Positions 1 to 7,878 of a stretch of 55,531 bases of DNA are shown here, in pieces. The DNA comes from Candidatus Eremiobacteraceae bacterium (lineage in GTDB: Bacteria; Vulcanimicrobiota; Vulcanimicrobiia; Eremiobacterales; Eremiobacteraceae). Position 1 is the stretch's first letter. Every line of letters starts with the position of its first letter. The DNA is taken from contig DATCBN010000039.1 in the NCBI GenBank assembly GCA_036511855.1, forward strand, positions 1-55,531. The letters are read 5' to 3'. The position numbers and the translations under genes are program-made. The notes under the pieces were generated by a model that did not search any database, had not been told where the DNA came from, and saw nothing but the letters and a program-made list of their open reading frames with translations.

Positions 1-267
1 ACCGGCGTCGCAGTCGTATACAACGGCCGCTTCCTGGTCTTCGGCGGCACGAGCGTTTCGAGCCCGATCATCGCGTCGGTCTACGCCCTCGGAGCTCACA
101 CGCAAGCGCTTCAGTATGCGCGCCACGGCTACATGAACACCGGCGATCTCAACGACGTGACGTCCGGCCAAAACGGTACGTGCTCACCCGCGTATCTTTG
201 CACCGGCGAAGTCGGCTACGACGGACCAACTGGAAACGGCACGCCCAACGGGGTTGGAGCGTTCTAG
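1..267 (+). CDS. S53 (sedolisin-type) peptidase, C-terminal fragment cut by window edge
   Basis: This is the last 88 codons of a gene whose start lies before the window; it ends at the TAG at 265-267. It contains the GGTS-V-SSP block that carries the catalytic serine of sedolisin-type serine peptidases, then a Cys-containing tail (motifs CSPAYLC and GYDGPTG). The same blocks recur in the complete gene that follows at 495-1715, so the two are tandem paralogs in the same orientation. The family is secreted and usually acid-active; that role is known of the family and not shown here. A strong terminator follows directly at 286-318, so this copy is a separate transcription unit from its neighbour. 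Confidence 0.8.
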   Translation, partial: TGVAVVYNGRFLVFGGTSVSSPIIASVYALGAHTQALQYARHGYMNTGDLNDVTSGQNGTCSPAYLCTGEVGYDGPTGNGTPNGVGAF

Positions 268-285
268 AACCCGATCCCGAAAATG

Positions 286-318
286 AACGGGGGCAAGCAT
301 CGCTTGCCCCCGTTTTTT
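286..318 (+). terminator. Rho-independent terminator after the first S53 gene
   Basis: A perfect 13-bp stem (286-298 with 302-314) closes a 3-nt ATC loop and is followed by six T residues. It lies 19 bases after the stop of the first peptidase gene. The stem core GGGCAAGC/GCTTGCCC is the same unit seen in the dispersed palindromic repeats at 1.7, 17.6 and 31.1 kb, so this terminator may have been recruited from that repeat family. Confidence 0.88.
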
Positions 319-494
319 GTTAACACGCAACGCTTTGCACACACTTTTCCTATGACGCGGCGCACCCTCGCGGCCGATACCGCCCCTACCAGGACAACCC
401 TGACACAACGATGCCGGCTCTATTGTCATAATAGAGCGCCAAGCCGCGATATGCGGGCTGGGCGCCCACATCAAGCGTGCTTGGAGATTTCACC

Positions 495-1715
495 GTGCTT
501 CGAACGATCAAACCCGCCGCATTGCTGTCGCTGATACTCTTTATCTCAGCTTGCAGTGGACACAATGTCAGCAACGCGCTTCCGCAGTCGGCGATCTTTC
601 TAAGTTCGCAAGGCGACGTCGTCTCGTTCGTTTCGTCGACCTATCAGCAACCCGCAAACGTGCGGGCTGCGTGCGGCGGCCCAGCACCTTCAGGGTTCGC
701 GCGTTGCATCGCGCTTGTTCGAACCGATGCGGCCGGTGCCTCGCTGTCCTCACTCTCCTCATCGTATGGACCAGCCGACCTACAAGCGGCATACGCGTTG
801 CCGTCGAGCAGCGGCGGTCATGGACAGACGGTGGCGATCGTCGACGCGATGCACGATCCGACCGCGCTAGCTGACCTCGCGAAATACCGAAGCACATTTC
901 ATTTGCCTGCGTGCACGATCGCCAACCATTGCTTCACCGAGGTCAATCAGCTCGGCAGTCCCAACGGACCTTTTCCGGCGAACGACGCCGGCTGGTCACA
1001 GGAAATTTCGCTCGACCTGGACATGGTCTCCGCGATCTGCCCGAATTGCCATATCCTGCTAGTCGAAGCCAAGACCGCGTCGTTCAACGACCTCGCAGCA
1101 TCGGTGGACACAGCGGCGCGGCTCGGCGCGCAAGCGATCAGCAACAGTTATGGCGGGAGCGAATTCAGCGGCGAAGTGGCTGCGCAATCGCACTACAATC
1201 ACCCCGGCGTCATGATCACTGCCAGCTCCGGCGACAGCGGCTTTGGGCCCCAATTTCCAGCGGCCTCTCAGTACGTGACGGCAGTCGGCGGAACGAGCCT
1301 CGCTCGCGTCGGGTCTACGTTCTCTGAATCGGTATGGAGCGGAGCCGGCAGCGGCTGCAGCGCGTTCGTGCAAAAACCCGTTTGGCAGACGGATACGGGT
1401 TGCCTGAAGCGGACGATCGCCGACGTCTCTGCGGTGGCGGATCCGAACACAGGCGTGACCGTCGTGTACAAAGGCGGCTTTTACATCTTCGGCGGCACGA
1501 GCGTCTCGAGCCCGATCATCGCGTCGGTCTACGCGCTTGCCGGCAACTCGCGGCTGGCGCTTTACGGTAGATTCCCGTACCGGCATCTCCAGGGTTTGCG
1601 CGATGTCAAAACCGGCAGCAACGGTCAATGCTCACCGCTGTATCTCTGTCGCGGCATGAGCGGATACGACGGCCCGAGCGGACTGGGCACACCGGTCGGC
1701 GTCAGCGCGTTCTAG
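495..1715 (+). CDS. Exported S53 family (sedolisin-type) serine peptidase, putative lipoprotein
   Basis: The product is 406 residues from GTG 495, chosen over the in-frame GTG 477 because a GGAG ribosome site at 483-486 sits 8 nt before it. The N-terminus has a basic start, a hydrophobic stretch and a lipobox-like ISAC, suggesting a lipid-anchored exported protein. The sedolisin triad can be read: E170 and D174 in the QEISLD motif with the usual E-x3-D spacing, an oxyanion-region Asp in SSGDSG, and nucleophile S336 in GGTSVSSP. There is no long activation pro-domain; only about 80 residues precede the catalytic core, which is short for secreted S53 enzymes. Sedolisins are typically active at low pH on extracellular protein, so scavenging or defence outside the cell is likely. 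The partial gene at 1-267 is a tandem paralog. Confidence 0.87.
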   Translation: MLRTIKPAALLSLILFISACSGHNVSNALPQSAIFLSSQGDVVSFVSSTYQQPANVRAACGGPAPSGFARCIALVRTDAAGASLSSLSSSYGPADLQAAYALPSSSGGHGQTVAIVDAMHDPTALADLAKYRSTFHLPACTIANHCFTEVNQLGSPNGPFPANDAGWSQEISLDLDMVSAICPNCHILLVEAKTASFNDLAASVDTAARLGAQAISNSYGGSEFSGEVAAQSHYNHPGVMITASSGDSGFGPQFPAASQYVTAVGGTSLARVGSTFSESVWSGAGSGCSAFVQKPVWQTDTGCLKRTIADVSAVADPNTGVTVVYKGGFYIFGGTSVSSPIIASVYALAGNSRLALYGRFPYRHLQGLRDVKTGSNGQCSPLYLCRGMSGYDGPSGLGTPVGVSAF

Positions 1716-1728
1716 GTTAAATCAAATC

Positions 1729-1790
1729 TGTAGTAGGGTGAGCATCCCGTACTAGGGTGAGCAACGCTCACCCAATTGGGCAAGCGAATG
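1729..1790. repeat. Dispersed palindromic intergenic repeat (copy b)
   Basis: This lies between the convergent peptidase gene and clpX. It starts TGTAGTAGGGTGAGC and continues with GTACTAGGGTGAGC-AAC-GCTCACCC, then AATTGGGCAAGC. The GGTGAGC/GCTCACC and GGGCAAGC half-units are shared with copies at 17577-17632 and 31041-31162. The copy looks degenerate, since the GGGCAAGC unit has lost its partner. It may serve as a bidirectional terminator between converging genes. Confidence 0.75.
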
Positions 1791-1823
1791 CGACCATAAA
1801 AGTCGCCCTCTACAAACTAGAAA

Positions 1824-3086
1824 CTACGCGGGAACGTCTTTGGTCTGCGGACCGGGGATAAGCAGCGGCTCCTGTTGACCGTCGATCACTTCTTTGTTGA
1901 TGACGCACTTCTTGATGTTCGTGAGCGACGGCAGATCGTACATCACGTCGAGCATGACTTCTTCGAGGATGGACCGCAAGCCGCGCGCGCCGGTCTTGCG
2001 CGTTTGAGCGCGCTGCGCGATGGCCGCGAGCGCTTCTTTGGTGAAGCTCAATTCGATGCCGTCCATGGCGAAGATCTTCTGATATTGCCGGACTAACGCA
2101 TTGCGCGGCTCGGTGAGGATGCGGCGAAGCGCGAGATCGTCGAGAGGGTCCAGCGTGACCATGATGGGCAGGCGGCCGATGAATTCCGGAATGAGGCCGA
2201 ATTTCAGGAGATCTTCGGGCATCATCTGCTGCAGCAGGCGTCCGGTGCGTTTTTCCGACTTGCTTTCGGGAACGGCGCGGAAGCCAAGGCTTTGATCGGA
2301 AACCCGGCCGTCGACGATGCGCTCGAGGCCGTCGAACGCGCCGCCACAGATGAACAAAACGTTCGTCGTGTCGATCTGGATGAATTCTTGATGCGGATGT
2401 TTGCGCCCGCCCTGAGGCGGCACGTTAGCGGTGGTGCCTTCGAGTATCTTGAGCAGCGCCTGCTGCACGCCTTCGCCCGACACATCGCGCGTGATTGACG
2501 GATTCTCGCTCTTGCGGGCGATCTTATCGATCTCGTCGATATAGACGATGCCTTTTTCGGCGCGCTTGACGTCGTAGTCGGCTGCCTGGATCAGCTTCAG
2601 CAGAATGTTTTCGACGTCTTCGCCTACGTAGCCGGCTTCGGTCAGCGAGGTGGCATCGGCCATGGCAAGAGGCACGTCGAGAATCTTGGCGAGCGTTTGC
2701 GCCAGATACGTCTTGCCCGAGCCCGTGGGACCGACGAGCAGAATGTTGCTCTTGTGCAGTTCGACATCGTCGGCGCCGTTTTGGGTGGAGTTGACTCGCT
2801 TGTAGTGGTTGTACACCGCTACCGCGAGGCTCTTCTTCGCACGGTCCTGACCGATGACGTACTGGTTGAGGATATGGTTGATCTCTTTGGGCTTCGGAAT
2901 ATTGCGAAGCCGGAGATTCTCGTCGACGTTCTTGTAGAGCTCTTCCTCGATGATCTCATTGCAGAGCTCTATGCACTCGTCGCAGATATAGACGCCGGGG
3001 CCCGCGATGAGTTTACGCACCTGCTCCTGCGACTTGCCGCAGAAGCTGCACTTCAACTGACCCTTCTCGTCCCCGAATCTGAACAC
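1824..3086 (-). CDS. clpX: ATP-dependent Clp protease ATP-binding subunit ClpX
   Basis: ClpX is the AAA+ unfoldase that feeds substrates into the ClpP chamber in the cytoplasm. The 420-residue length is typical. The N-terminal zinc-binding domain has C13, C16, C35 and C38. Walker A (GPTGSGKT, around residues 119-126), Walker B ([10 protein letters not shown]) and the conserved [12 protein letters not shown] block of the small AAA domain are all present. SLGF in the insertion before that block matches the IGF-type loop that docks on ClpP. It lies 10 bp downstream of clpP in the order tig-clpP-clpX, so the three are almost certainly cotranscribed. Start is ATG 3086. Confidence 0.97.
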   Translation of the reverse strand: MFRFGDEKGQLKCSFCGKSQEQVRKLIAGPGVYICDECIELCNEIIEEELYKNVDENLRLRNIPKPKEINHILNQYVIGQDRAKKSLAVAVYNHYKRVNSTQNGADDVELHKSNILLVGPTGSGKTYLAQTLAKILDVPLAMADATSLTEAGYVGEDVENILLKLIQAADYDVKRAEKGIVYIDEIDKIARKSENPSITRDVSGEGVQQALLKILEGTTANVPPQGGRKHPHQEFIQIDTTNVLFICGGAFDGLERIVDGRVSDQSLGFRAVPESKSEKRTGRLLQQMMPEDLLKFGLIPEFIGRLPIMVTLDPLDDLALRRILTEPRNALVRQYQKIFAMDGIELSFTKEALAAIAQRAQTRKTGARGLRSILEEVMLDVMYDLPSLTNIKKCVINKEVIDGQQEPLLIPGPQTKDVPA

Positions 3087-3096
3087 GCTACCTCGC

Positions 3097-3723
3097 CTAT
3101 TGGGTACCGGTGGGTTTCGGCATCATGGCCTCCCGTGACTGCTTACTGATGACCATATCCACGAGGCCATATTCGACCGCTTCTTCTGCCGTCAGGTGGT
3201 AGTCCCGTTCCATATCGCGCTCGATCCGCTCCATCGATTGCTTCGTGGTGGCGACATAGATCTCCGCGAGCCGGCGCCGGGTGGCGGTGAGGTCCCGGGC
3301 ATAGATCTCGATATCGGTTGCTTGCCCGCCGATTTGCGAGATCCAGGGCTGGTGAATGAGGATCTTGGAGTTGGGAAGGGAGTACCTTTTCCCTTTAGCG
3401 CCGCCGGTGAGGAGGATCGATGCCGCACTGGCTGCCATGCCGGCTACCAACGTGGCCACGTCCGGCTTGATAAGCTGCATGGCGTCGTAGATAGCAAGAC
3501 CGGCGGTCACGCTGCCGCCGGGACTATTGATGTACATCTCTATATCTTTATCGGCATCTTCTTTTTCGAGGAATAGAAGTTGGGCGATGACGAGGTTTGC
3601 GAGATTGTCGTCTATGCCGGCACCGACGAAGATGATCCGCTCCTTCAGCAGTCGCGAATAGATGTCAAAAGCCCGTTCGCCTCGCGCGGTTTGTTCGACC
3701 ACCATTGGCACCAAGTGTCCCAT
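3097..3723 (-). CDS. clpP: ATP-dependent Clp protease proteolytic subunit ClpP
   Basis: ClpP is the serine-peptidase chamber of the ClpXP protease. The 208 residues cover the full family length. The active-site serine lies in GMAASAAS, the histidine in ILIHQP, and the aspartate in the [11 protein letters not shown] region. The NSPGG motif that shapes the oxyanion hole and the LFLEKED segment are also present. ATG 3723 gives [11 protein letters not shown], a normal ClpP N-terminus with a short propeptide-like lead. The gene starts 12 bp after tig and ends 10 bp before clpX. Confidence 0.97.
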   Translation of the reverse strand: MGHLVPMVVEQTARGERAFDIYSRLLKERIIFVGAGIDDNLANLVIAQLLFLEKEDADKDIEMYINSPGGSVTAGLAIYDAMQLIKPDVATLVAGMAASAASILLTGGAKGKRYSLPNSKILIHQPWISQIGGQATDIEIYARDLTATRRRLAEIYVATTKQSMERIERDMERDYHLTAEEAVEYGLVDMVISKQSREAMMPKPTGTQ

Positions 3724-3735
3724 TATATACCTTTC

Positions 3736-5076
3736 TTATTGTCCCGCCAGCGGCGCCGAGACTTCAGTGATGGTCGCATGTTCGACCAAGAAATCGATCG
3801 CTTTCTGCTTGCGGACCGAATCGATCAGTGGACCGAACCCGGTGTTCTTTCGGATCATCTCGACCATGGAATCACGAGACAGACCATATGACCGCGCGAT
3901 CTGCGCGAGTTCGCGTTCGAGATCGCCGGTCGTCACTTCAATCGATTCGACTTTTGCGATCTCCTCGAGCAAGAGCGATGTCCGCACGCGGCGTTCCGCC
4001 TCGATGCGATACTCGGCGCGCAGACCTGCCTCGTCTACGTTCTTCGCGCTGAGATATTCTTCCCACGGCCGTCCGATGCGCTGCATATATGATTTCGCAT
4101 CTCCGAGCAGACTCTCGATCTCATTTTGGACGAGGATGTCCGGCAATGGGAAATCATGCGCGCCCGCGAGTTGCTCCAGCAGCTTCTTCTGCATGGCTTC
4201 GCGCGCTTGCGCGGCGCCCACCGCTTCGAGACGCTTGCGGATGTCGGCGCGCAACGCGTCGAGATTTGCGGCCTCTGAGACTTGCGCGACAAATGCATCA
4301 TCGAGCGCCGGCAGCATCGGCACTTTGATTTCGTGGATCGCCACGTCGAACTTCGCCGCTTTGTCGCGCAGCTGCTCGACATGATAGGTCGCCGGAAAGG
4401 TCACGTTGATCGTCCGCTTCTCGCCCGCTTCGGCTCCTATTAGTTGTTCGGCAAATCCGGGCACGAACTTATCCGGCGAGACTTCCGTGGTGTGATCGCT
4501 CGCGGTCCCGCCCTCGAACGGCTCGCCGTCGATCGTGCCGACGTAATCCATGGTGACCAAGTCGCCGATCTGGACGCCTCGACCCTCGACAGGTTCGAGC
4601 GTGGCGGCGCGCTTTCTCAGCGCCTGCAGGCTGCGCTCGACTTCGTCGTCGGTCACGCTGACCGCGGAACGGTCGACTGCAAGCTGGCGGTGATTGGCCA
4701 ACACGATTTCCGGACGAACCGCGACGACGGCCTTGATGCGAAGGCTCTTGCCTTCATCGACCTTCTCGAGGTCGATGTGCGGGCGTTCCACCGGTTCGAG
4801 ATTGTGTTCTTTGAGTGCCTTGGAGTAGGCGTCGGGAACGACGTCTTCAACCGCTTGATGCTCGATGGCTTCGACGCCGACTTGGCGCTCGAATATCCGG
4901 CGGGGAACGCGGCCTGGACGAAATCCTGGGAGACGATATTGCTTGACGAGCTTTTGAAACGCTCGTTCGCGGGCGGCTTCGAGATCCGCGGCAGAGACGT
5001 CGATGTCGAGCTCAACGATCGTGGGCTCGAGATGGCGAAAGGTTGCGGTCACAGAATCGTACGAGCCAGCCTCCAT
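3736..5076 (-). CDS. tig: Trigger factor (ribosome-associated chaperone and prolyl isomerase)
   Basis: Trigger factor binds at the ribosome exit tunnel and shields nascent chains. The N-terminal ribosome-docking domain carries the signature GFRPGRVP (usually GFRxGKxP, so Lys is replaced by Arg). A central FKBP-type domain has VTMDYVGTIDG and FVPGFAEQLIGA. A long helical C-terminal domain follows, about 446 residues in total. The start is uncertain: ATG 5076 is used here, while GTG 5052 would give the more typical N-terminus VTATFRHLEP, with a GGAGG about 17 nt before it. It heads the tig-clpP-clpX operon, a conserved arrangement that links folding and degradation. Confidence 0.95.
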   Translation of the reverse strand: MEAGSYDSVTATFRHLEPTIVELDIDVSAADLEAARERAFQKLVKQYRLPGFRPGRVPRRIFERQVGVEAIEHQAVEDVVPDAYSKALKEHNLEPVERPHIDLEKVDEGKSLRIKAVVAVRPEIVLANHRQLAVDRSAVSVTDDEVERSLQALRKRAATLEPVEGRGVQIGDLVTMDYVGTIDGEPFEGGTASDHTTEVSPDKFVPGFAEQLIGAEAGEKRTINVTFPATYHVEQLRDKAAKFDVAIHEIKVPMLPALDDAFVAQVSEAANLDALRADIRKRLEAVGAAQAREAMQKKLLEQLAGAHDFPLPDILVQNEIESLLGDAKSYMQRIGRPWEEYLSAKNVDEAGLRAEYRIEAERRVRTSLLLEEIAKVESIEVTTGDLERELAQIARSYGLSRDSMVEMIRKNTGFGPLIDSVRKQKAIDFLVEHATITEVSAPLAGQ

Positions 5077-5133
5077 CGACGCGGGCAAAGCGCTTTCGCG
5101 CGGTTCTCCGGGCTATCCTGGCATATGAAAGGC

Positions 5134-5208
5134 TGGAGCGGAAGACGAGATTCGAACTCGCGACCCTCGCCTTGGCAAGGCGATGCTCTACCACTGAGCT
5201 ACTTCCGC
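5134..5208 (-). tRNA. tRNA-Gly (GCC)
   Basis: Cloverleaf on the minus strand with acceptor stem GCGGAAG/CTTCCGC, D-arm GCTCAGTGGTAGAGC, anticodon loop TTGCCAA (anticodon GCC) and T-arm GTTCGAATC. The 3' CCA is encoded at 5134-5136. Confidence 0.96.
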
Positions 5209-5221
5209 GGACCACGCGGAA

Positions 5222-5241
5222 ACGTCGGCAAAAGCCGACGT
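5222..5241. other. Perfect 8-bp hairpin upstream of tRNA-Gly
   Basis: ACGTCGGC and GCCGACGT pair around an AAAA loop. No T-run follows on either strand, so it is not a typical terminator. It sits between tRNA-Gly and the small plus-strand ORF at 5298 and could insulate the two. Confidence 0.4.
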
Positions 5242-5297
5242 CATCGTCCTCGTTCTGTTAGGCGCGCGTCCTCGATTTCCTTGCGGGGAAACACGGC

Positions 5298-5450
5298 GTG
5301 AGCGCGAATCCGCGATGCATGACCGATACGACGCTCGTCGGATACGTACTCGTCGCGGGCGGCATTATTTTCTTGTCCACGTTCATGTGGATCACCGTCA
5401 GCCGCGTGCGCGAACTCGGTCCGTCCACCCGTCCACCGGAACACCACTAG
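5298..5450 (+). CDS. Small single-pass membrane protein (about 50 aa)
   Basis: This short ORF reads MSANPRCMTDTTLVGYVLV and continues into a strongly hydrophobic stretch (AGGIIFLSTFMWITV), then a basic turn (SRVRELG) and a proline-rich end. The layout fits one membrane span with a cytoplasmic tail. GTG 5298 is preferred because GGGGAA lies 8 nt before it; ATG 5319 is an in-frame alternative giving 43 residues. It is an isolated plus-strand gene converging on tRNA-Leu. No family is recognised. The hydrophobic pattern and ribosome site support it, but nothing else does. Confidence 0.55.
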   Translation: MSANPRCMTDTTLVGYVLVAGGIIFLSTFMWITVSRVRELGPSTRPPEHH

Positions 5451-5468
5451 CAGTTATTCGGATTTGCG

Positions 5469-5550
5469 TGGGCACGAAAGGACTCGAACCTTCACGGGTC
5501 GCCCCACGGGAACCTAAATCCCGCGCGTCTGCCAGTTTCGCCACGTGCCC
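5469..5550 (-). tRNA. tRNA-Leu (TAG)
   Basis: Class II tRNA with acceptor GGGCACG/CGTGCCC, anticodon loop TTTAGGT (anticodon TAG), a short variable arm and T-loop GTTCGAGTC. The CCA end is not encoded; the discriminator is A. Confidence 0.93.
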
Positions 5551-5615
5551 AGCGCAATTGCTGATTCACGCGACGCTCTGTTTATTCCGCCCGCCATATG
5601 GCGAGCCGGTAGTAT

Positions 5616-6086
5616 CTATTCGCTCTGCGCTTTGTGCCTGACCTGAAGCAGGTTTCGAACGGTGCCGTCCGGCGAGATATGACGAGCAAGCTGATCTGCG
5701 CTGCGCCATTCCTCATCGTCTTCGACGAGTCCATGAAGCAGCAACGTCGCACCGTGCGCGTCGACCCAGATTGTGCGGCGGCTCAACTCCGAATGGGCCG
5801 CGAATGCTGACTCTAGCCTTGCGGTGGGATTGACGGTGCGAAACCGCTCGGTGATCGCGGCCGCGGCAAGTGTAAAACCACGCTCGACCGCATCCACGAT
5901 ATCCGGAAGCGCATCGATCGCGACCGCCGACTGCTCGTAGGCGTACGACGCGATGCGGTCCGACTCGCGGCGCACTCGCGCGGCAAAGACCCATCTGCCG
6001 GAGCGCGGCGCGACGATGACTCCGGCGGCGGCGCCGAGCACGACTGCTCCGACCAGACCTATACCGAGACGATCCATGTCATTCAC
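5616..6086 (-). CDS. Membrane-anchored BON-domain-like protein
   Basis: The 156-residue product begins with a glycine/alanine-rich hydrophobic segment (LGIGLVGAVVLGAAAGVIVAP, residues about 6-26) ending in a basic RSGRW stop-transfer. A helical middle region follows. The C-terminal 60 residues resemble a BON domain: RTIWVDAHGATLLLHG matches the i-V-v-G-v-V-L-L-G pattern, followed by DDEEWRSADQLARHISP. BON domains are found in envelope-stress proteins and bind phospholipid or other proteins. The N-terminus recalls YtxH-type gas-vesicle/stress proteins. It is monocistronic between tRNA-Leu and tRNA-Lys. ATG 6077 is an alternative start. Confidence 0.7.
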   Translation of the reverse strand: MNDMDRLGIGLVGAVVLGAAAGVIVAPRSGRWVFAARVRRESDRIASYAYEQSAVAIDALPDIVDAVERGFTLAAAAITERFRTVNPTARLESAFAAHSELSRRTIWVDAHGATLLLHGLVEDDEEWRSADQLARHISPDGTVRNLLQVRHKAQSE

Positions 6087-6125
6087 GCGACATCAAGCGG
6101 CGAGGCTTGAGTCCTTCCCAATTCT

Positions 6126-6201
6126 TGGTGCGTCGTGAGGGAATCGAACCCCCAACCAACAGATTAAGAGTCTGCTGCTCTACCAATTGAGCTAACGACG
6201 C
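6126..6201 (-). tRNA. tRNA-Lys (CTT)
   Basis: Acceptor GCGTCGT/ACGACGC, D-arm GCTCAATTGGTAGAGC, anticodon loop CTCTTAA (anticodon CTT), T-arm GGTTCGATTCC. CCA is encoded at 6126-6128. Confidence 0.95.
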
Positions 6202-6314
6202 GAGGTGCGTGCGCTGGGGCTCCTATTCGATTGTGGATTGCCGCTTCGCCTTCTGCTCAGCTTCAACGGCTGCTACCCTCTTCGGCCGATGGGCGACGAC
6301 GTATGACGCGTGCC

Positions 6315-6689
6315 CTATTTGTCGTCAACTTCTTCAAACTTGACGTATCGAATGTCTATCAACAAACGCTCGCCTATAGACAGTCCGCTATCAAAATCCT
6401 TGTAGTCCCAGGTGTTCGACCAATCAAAGAATTGAACAAATGCCAGTTCGGTTGAGGAATCTTTGAGCGTCCAAAGCGACCACTTATTCATGTTCTCGTG
6501 TTTGCCTGAAAGGCGATCTATGTCCAGTCCATTTTCAGGAACGTCGTACCGAACACGGATAAACTCCGCATGCTCGCGGTTTACGTCTAAGAAATCATGG
6601 CTCCCGTCGCCCCAGTCCTTAAAGTATTTATTGTAGATCGATCTGGCGCATTCGCGGTATTGCATTAGGTTCTCAGTTATATCCGTCAT
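6315..6689 (-). CDS. Hypothetical protein, unusually AT-rich
   Basis: A 124-residue soluble protein with no recognised family. It is acidic and aromatic-rich (motifs YFKDWGDGSHDF, WSLWTLKDSS, FFDWSNTWDYKDF), without signal peptide or membrane span, and reads like a small alpha/beta protein. Its base composition is visibly lower in G+C than the surroundings, with AT-ending codons and Lys/Asn/Ile in place of the local Arg/Ala bias, which suggests recent acquisition. It sits alone between two tRNA-Lys genes, a common landing place for foreign DNA. Small immunity-type proteins can look like this, but no toxin partner is present. Confidence 0.65.
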   Translation of the reverse strand: MTDITENLMQYRECARSIYNKYFKDWGDGSHDFLDVNREHAEFIRVRYDVPENGLDIDRLSGKHENMNKWSLWTLKDSSTELAFVQFFDWSNTWDYKDFDSGLSIGERLLIDIRYVKFEEVDDK

Positions 6690-6740
6690 TGGGTTATCCT
6701 CATCACACAGACCCAGTTTAAGCTAGACGGAGCGAAGAAA

Positions 6741-6767
6741 CGCCGCGCTTTGCGATGCAGCGCGGCG
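6741..6767 (-). terminator. Terminator after tRNA-Lys (TTT)
   Basis: A 9-bp GC stem (CGCCGCGCT with AGCGCGGCG, 9-nt loop) is followed on the minus strand by TTTCTTC. It lies 38 bases beyond the 3' end of the minus-strand tRNA-Lys(TTT) and before the AT-rich gene. Confidence 0.65.
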
Positions 6768-6804
6768 ATACTCATTATTTCTTTTGGCCGCCGGAAAAAG
6801 CAAT

Positions 6805-6876
6805 TGCCCCGCCCGAGACTCGAACTCGGAACCACCCGGTTAAAAGCCGGATGCTCTACCGTTGAGCTAACGGGGC
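6805..6876 (-). tRNA. tRNA-Lys (TTT)
   Basis: Acceptor GCCCCGT/GCGGGGC, D-arm GCTCAACGGTAGAGC, anticodon loop CTTTTAA (anticodon TTT), T-arm GAGTTCGAGTCTC. CCA is not encoded. With the CTT isoacceptor 600 bp away, both Lys codon readers lie in this window. Confidence 0.94.
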
Positions 6877-6909
6877 GCGAACTAAAATCCACGGCGTCAG
6901 TGGTGATGC

Positions 6910-6987
6910 TGGGGTGAGTGAGGGGAATTGAACCCCCTACCTCCGGTGCCACAGACCGGCGCTCTAACCAAGTGAGCTACACTCACC
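6910..6987 (-). tRNA. tRNA-His (GTG)
   Basis: Acceptor GTGAGTG/CACTCAC with the extra 5' G(-1) encoded at 6987 opposite discriminator C73, the identity mark of tRNA-His. The anticodon loop is CTGTGGC (anticodon GTG), and CCA is encoded at 6910-6912. Confidence 0.95.
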
Positions 6988-7026
6988 GCGTGAGCGCGCA
7001 AGCTTCGTCGCCCGCGCACTTGCGCC

Positions 7027-7878
7027 CTACACCCCGGCGGGATGCCAGACGGTCTTGATCTCCAAAAAATCCATGATGCGATGAGGGCTCGGAGCTTGCG
7101 CCGTGGCGTCGGCGCCGAAGATGCGAACGCGCTTCACGTTTTCGACTGCGGCCGTCTGCAGACGTTTAGCAACCGTTGCATCGCAGTCCCAGATGCTCAA
7201 CGCATTGACGTCCATGTGCGAGGCGAGATGCTGCGCGACCGCTTCGCGTTTGCCGGTGAGAATGTTGAGCACACCCGCCGGAATATCGCACGTCGCCACG
7301 GATTCGGCGAGCGCGACTGCGCTCATCGGATCGAGCTCCGAGGCGAGTGCGACGATCGTGTTGGCACCGCACAGCGCCGGCATCGCCGCGGCCGCTAGGC
7401 CCAGCAGACCTGGAGCGCGCGGCGCGATCACGCCGACCACGCCCGTTGGTTCCGGCGAGCTGACGTTGAAGTGTGGTCCGTTGACCGGATTCTTCGTCGA
7501 AAATTGTTGCTCGATCTTGTCGCTCCAACCTGCATACCACACGACAAGGTCCACGGTTTTGTCGAACTCTCGCTCGGCGGCAGTTCGCGTCTTGCCGGCG
7601 AGCGCGAGACAATCTGTGAATTGCGATCGCCGTGATTCCATGATCTCGGCGAGCCGGTACAGTATCTGGCCGCGGTTGTACGCCGACCTCGCGGCCCACC
7701 CCGGCCATGCACCGCGCGCAGCCGAGACGGCATCGCGGACGTCTTTGCGACTTGCAAGTGAAACGTTGACGTGGTTGCCGCGCGATTCCAACGGATACGT
7801 TCGGCCTGATTCCGAGCGCGCGAATGCTCCGTTGATGAACAGCTTCAGCGTCTTTGCGACCGGCACACGCGTCTTCAT
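7027..7878 (-). CDS. Truncated aldehyde dehydrogenase homolog lacking the catalytic domain
   Basis: This 283-residue protein aligns in pattern with the N-terminal coenzyme-binding part of aldehyde dehydrogenases (FINGAFARSESGRTYP; AAVRGAW-type helix; PTGVVGVIAPRAPGLLG; GVLNILTG). The normal length is about 480-500. The region that should hold the catalytic cysteine is absent, and the usual PWNFP is degraded to RAPG. The protein ends in a short block, DFLEIKTVWHP. ATG 7878 overlaps the TGA of the full-length ALDH upstream by 4 bp (ATGA), so the two are translationally coupled. The arrangement recalls ALDH16-type enzymes, where a catalytic ALDH domain is followed by a degenerate second domain; here the two parts are separate genes. 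A structural or regulatory subunit is likely, and it is probably not active alone. Confidence 0.85.
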   Translation of the reverse strand: MKTRVPVAKTLKLFINGAFARSESGRTYPLESRGNHVNVSLASRKDVRDAVSAARGAWPGWAARSAYNRGQILYRLAEIMESRRSQFTDCLALAGKTRTAAEREFDKTVDLVVWYAGWSDKIEQQFSTKNPVNGPHFNVSSPEPTGVVGVIAPRAPGLLGLAAAAMPALCGANTIVALASELDPMSAVALAESVATCDIPAGVLNILTGKREAVAQHLASHMDVNALSIWDCDATVAKRLQTAAVENVKRVRIFGADATAQAPSPHRIMDFLEIKTVWHPAGV

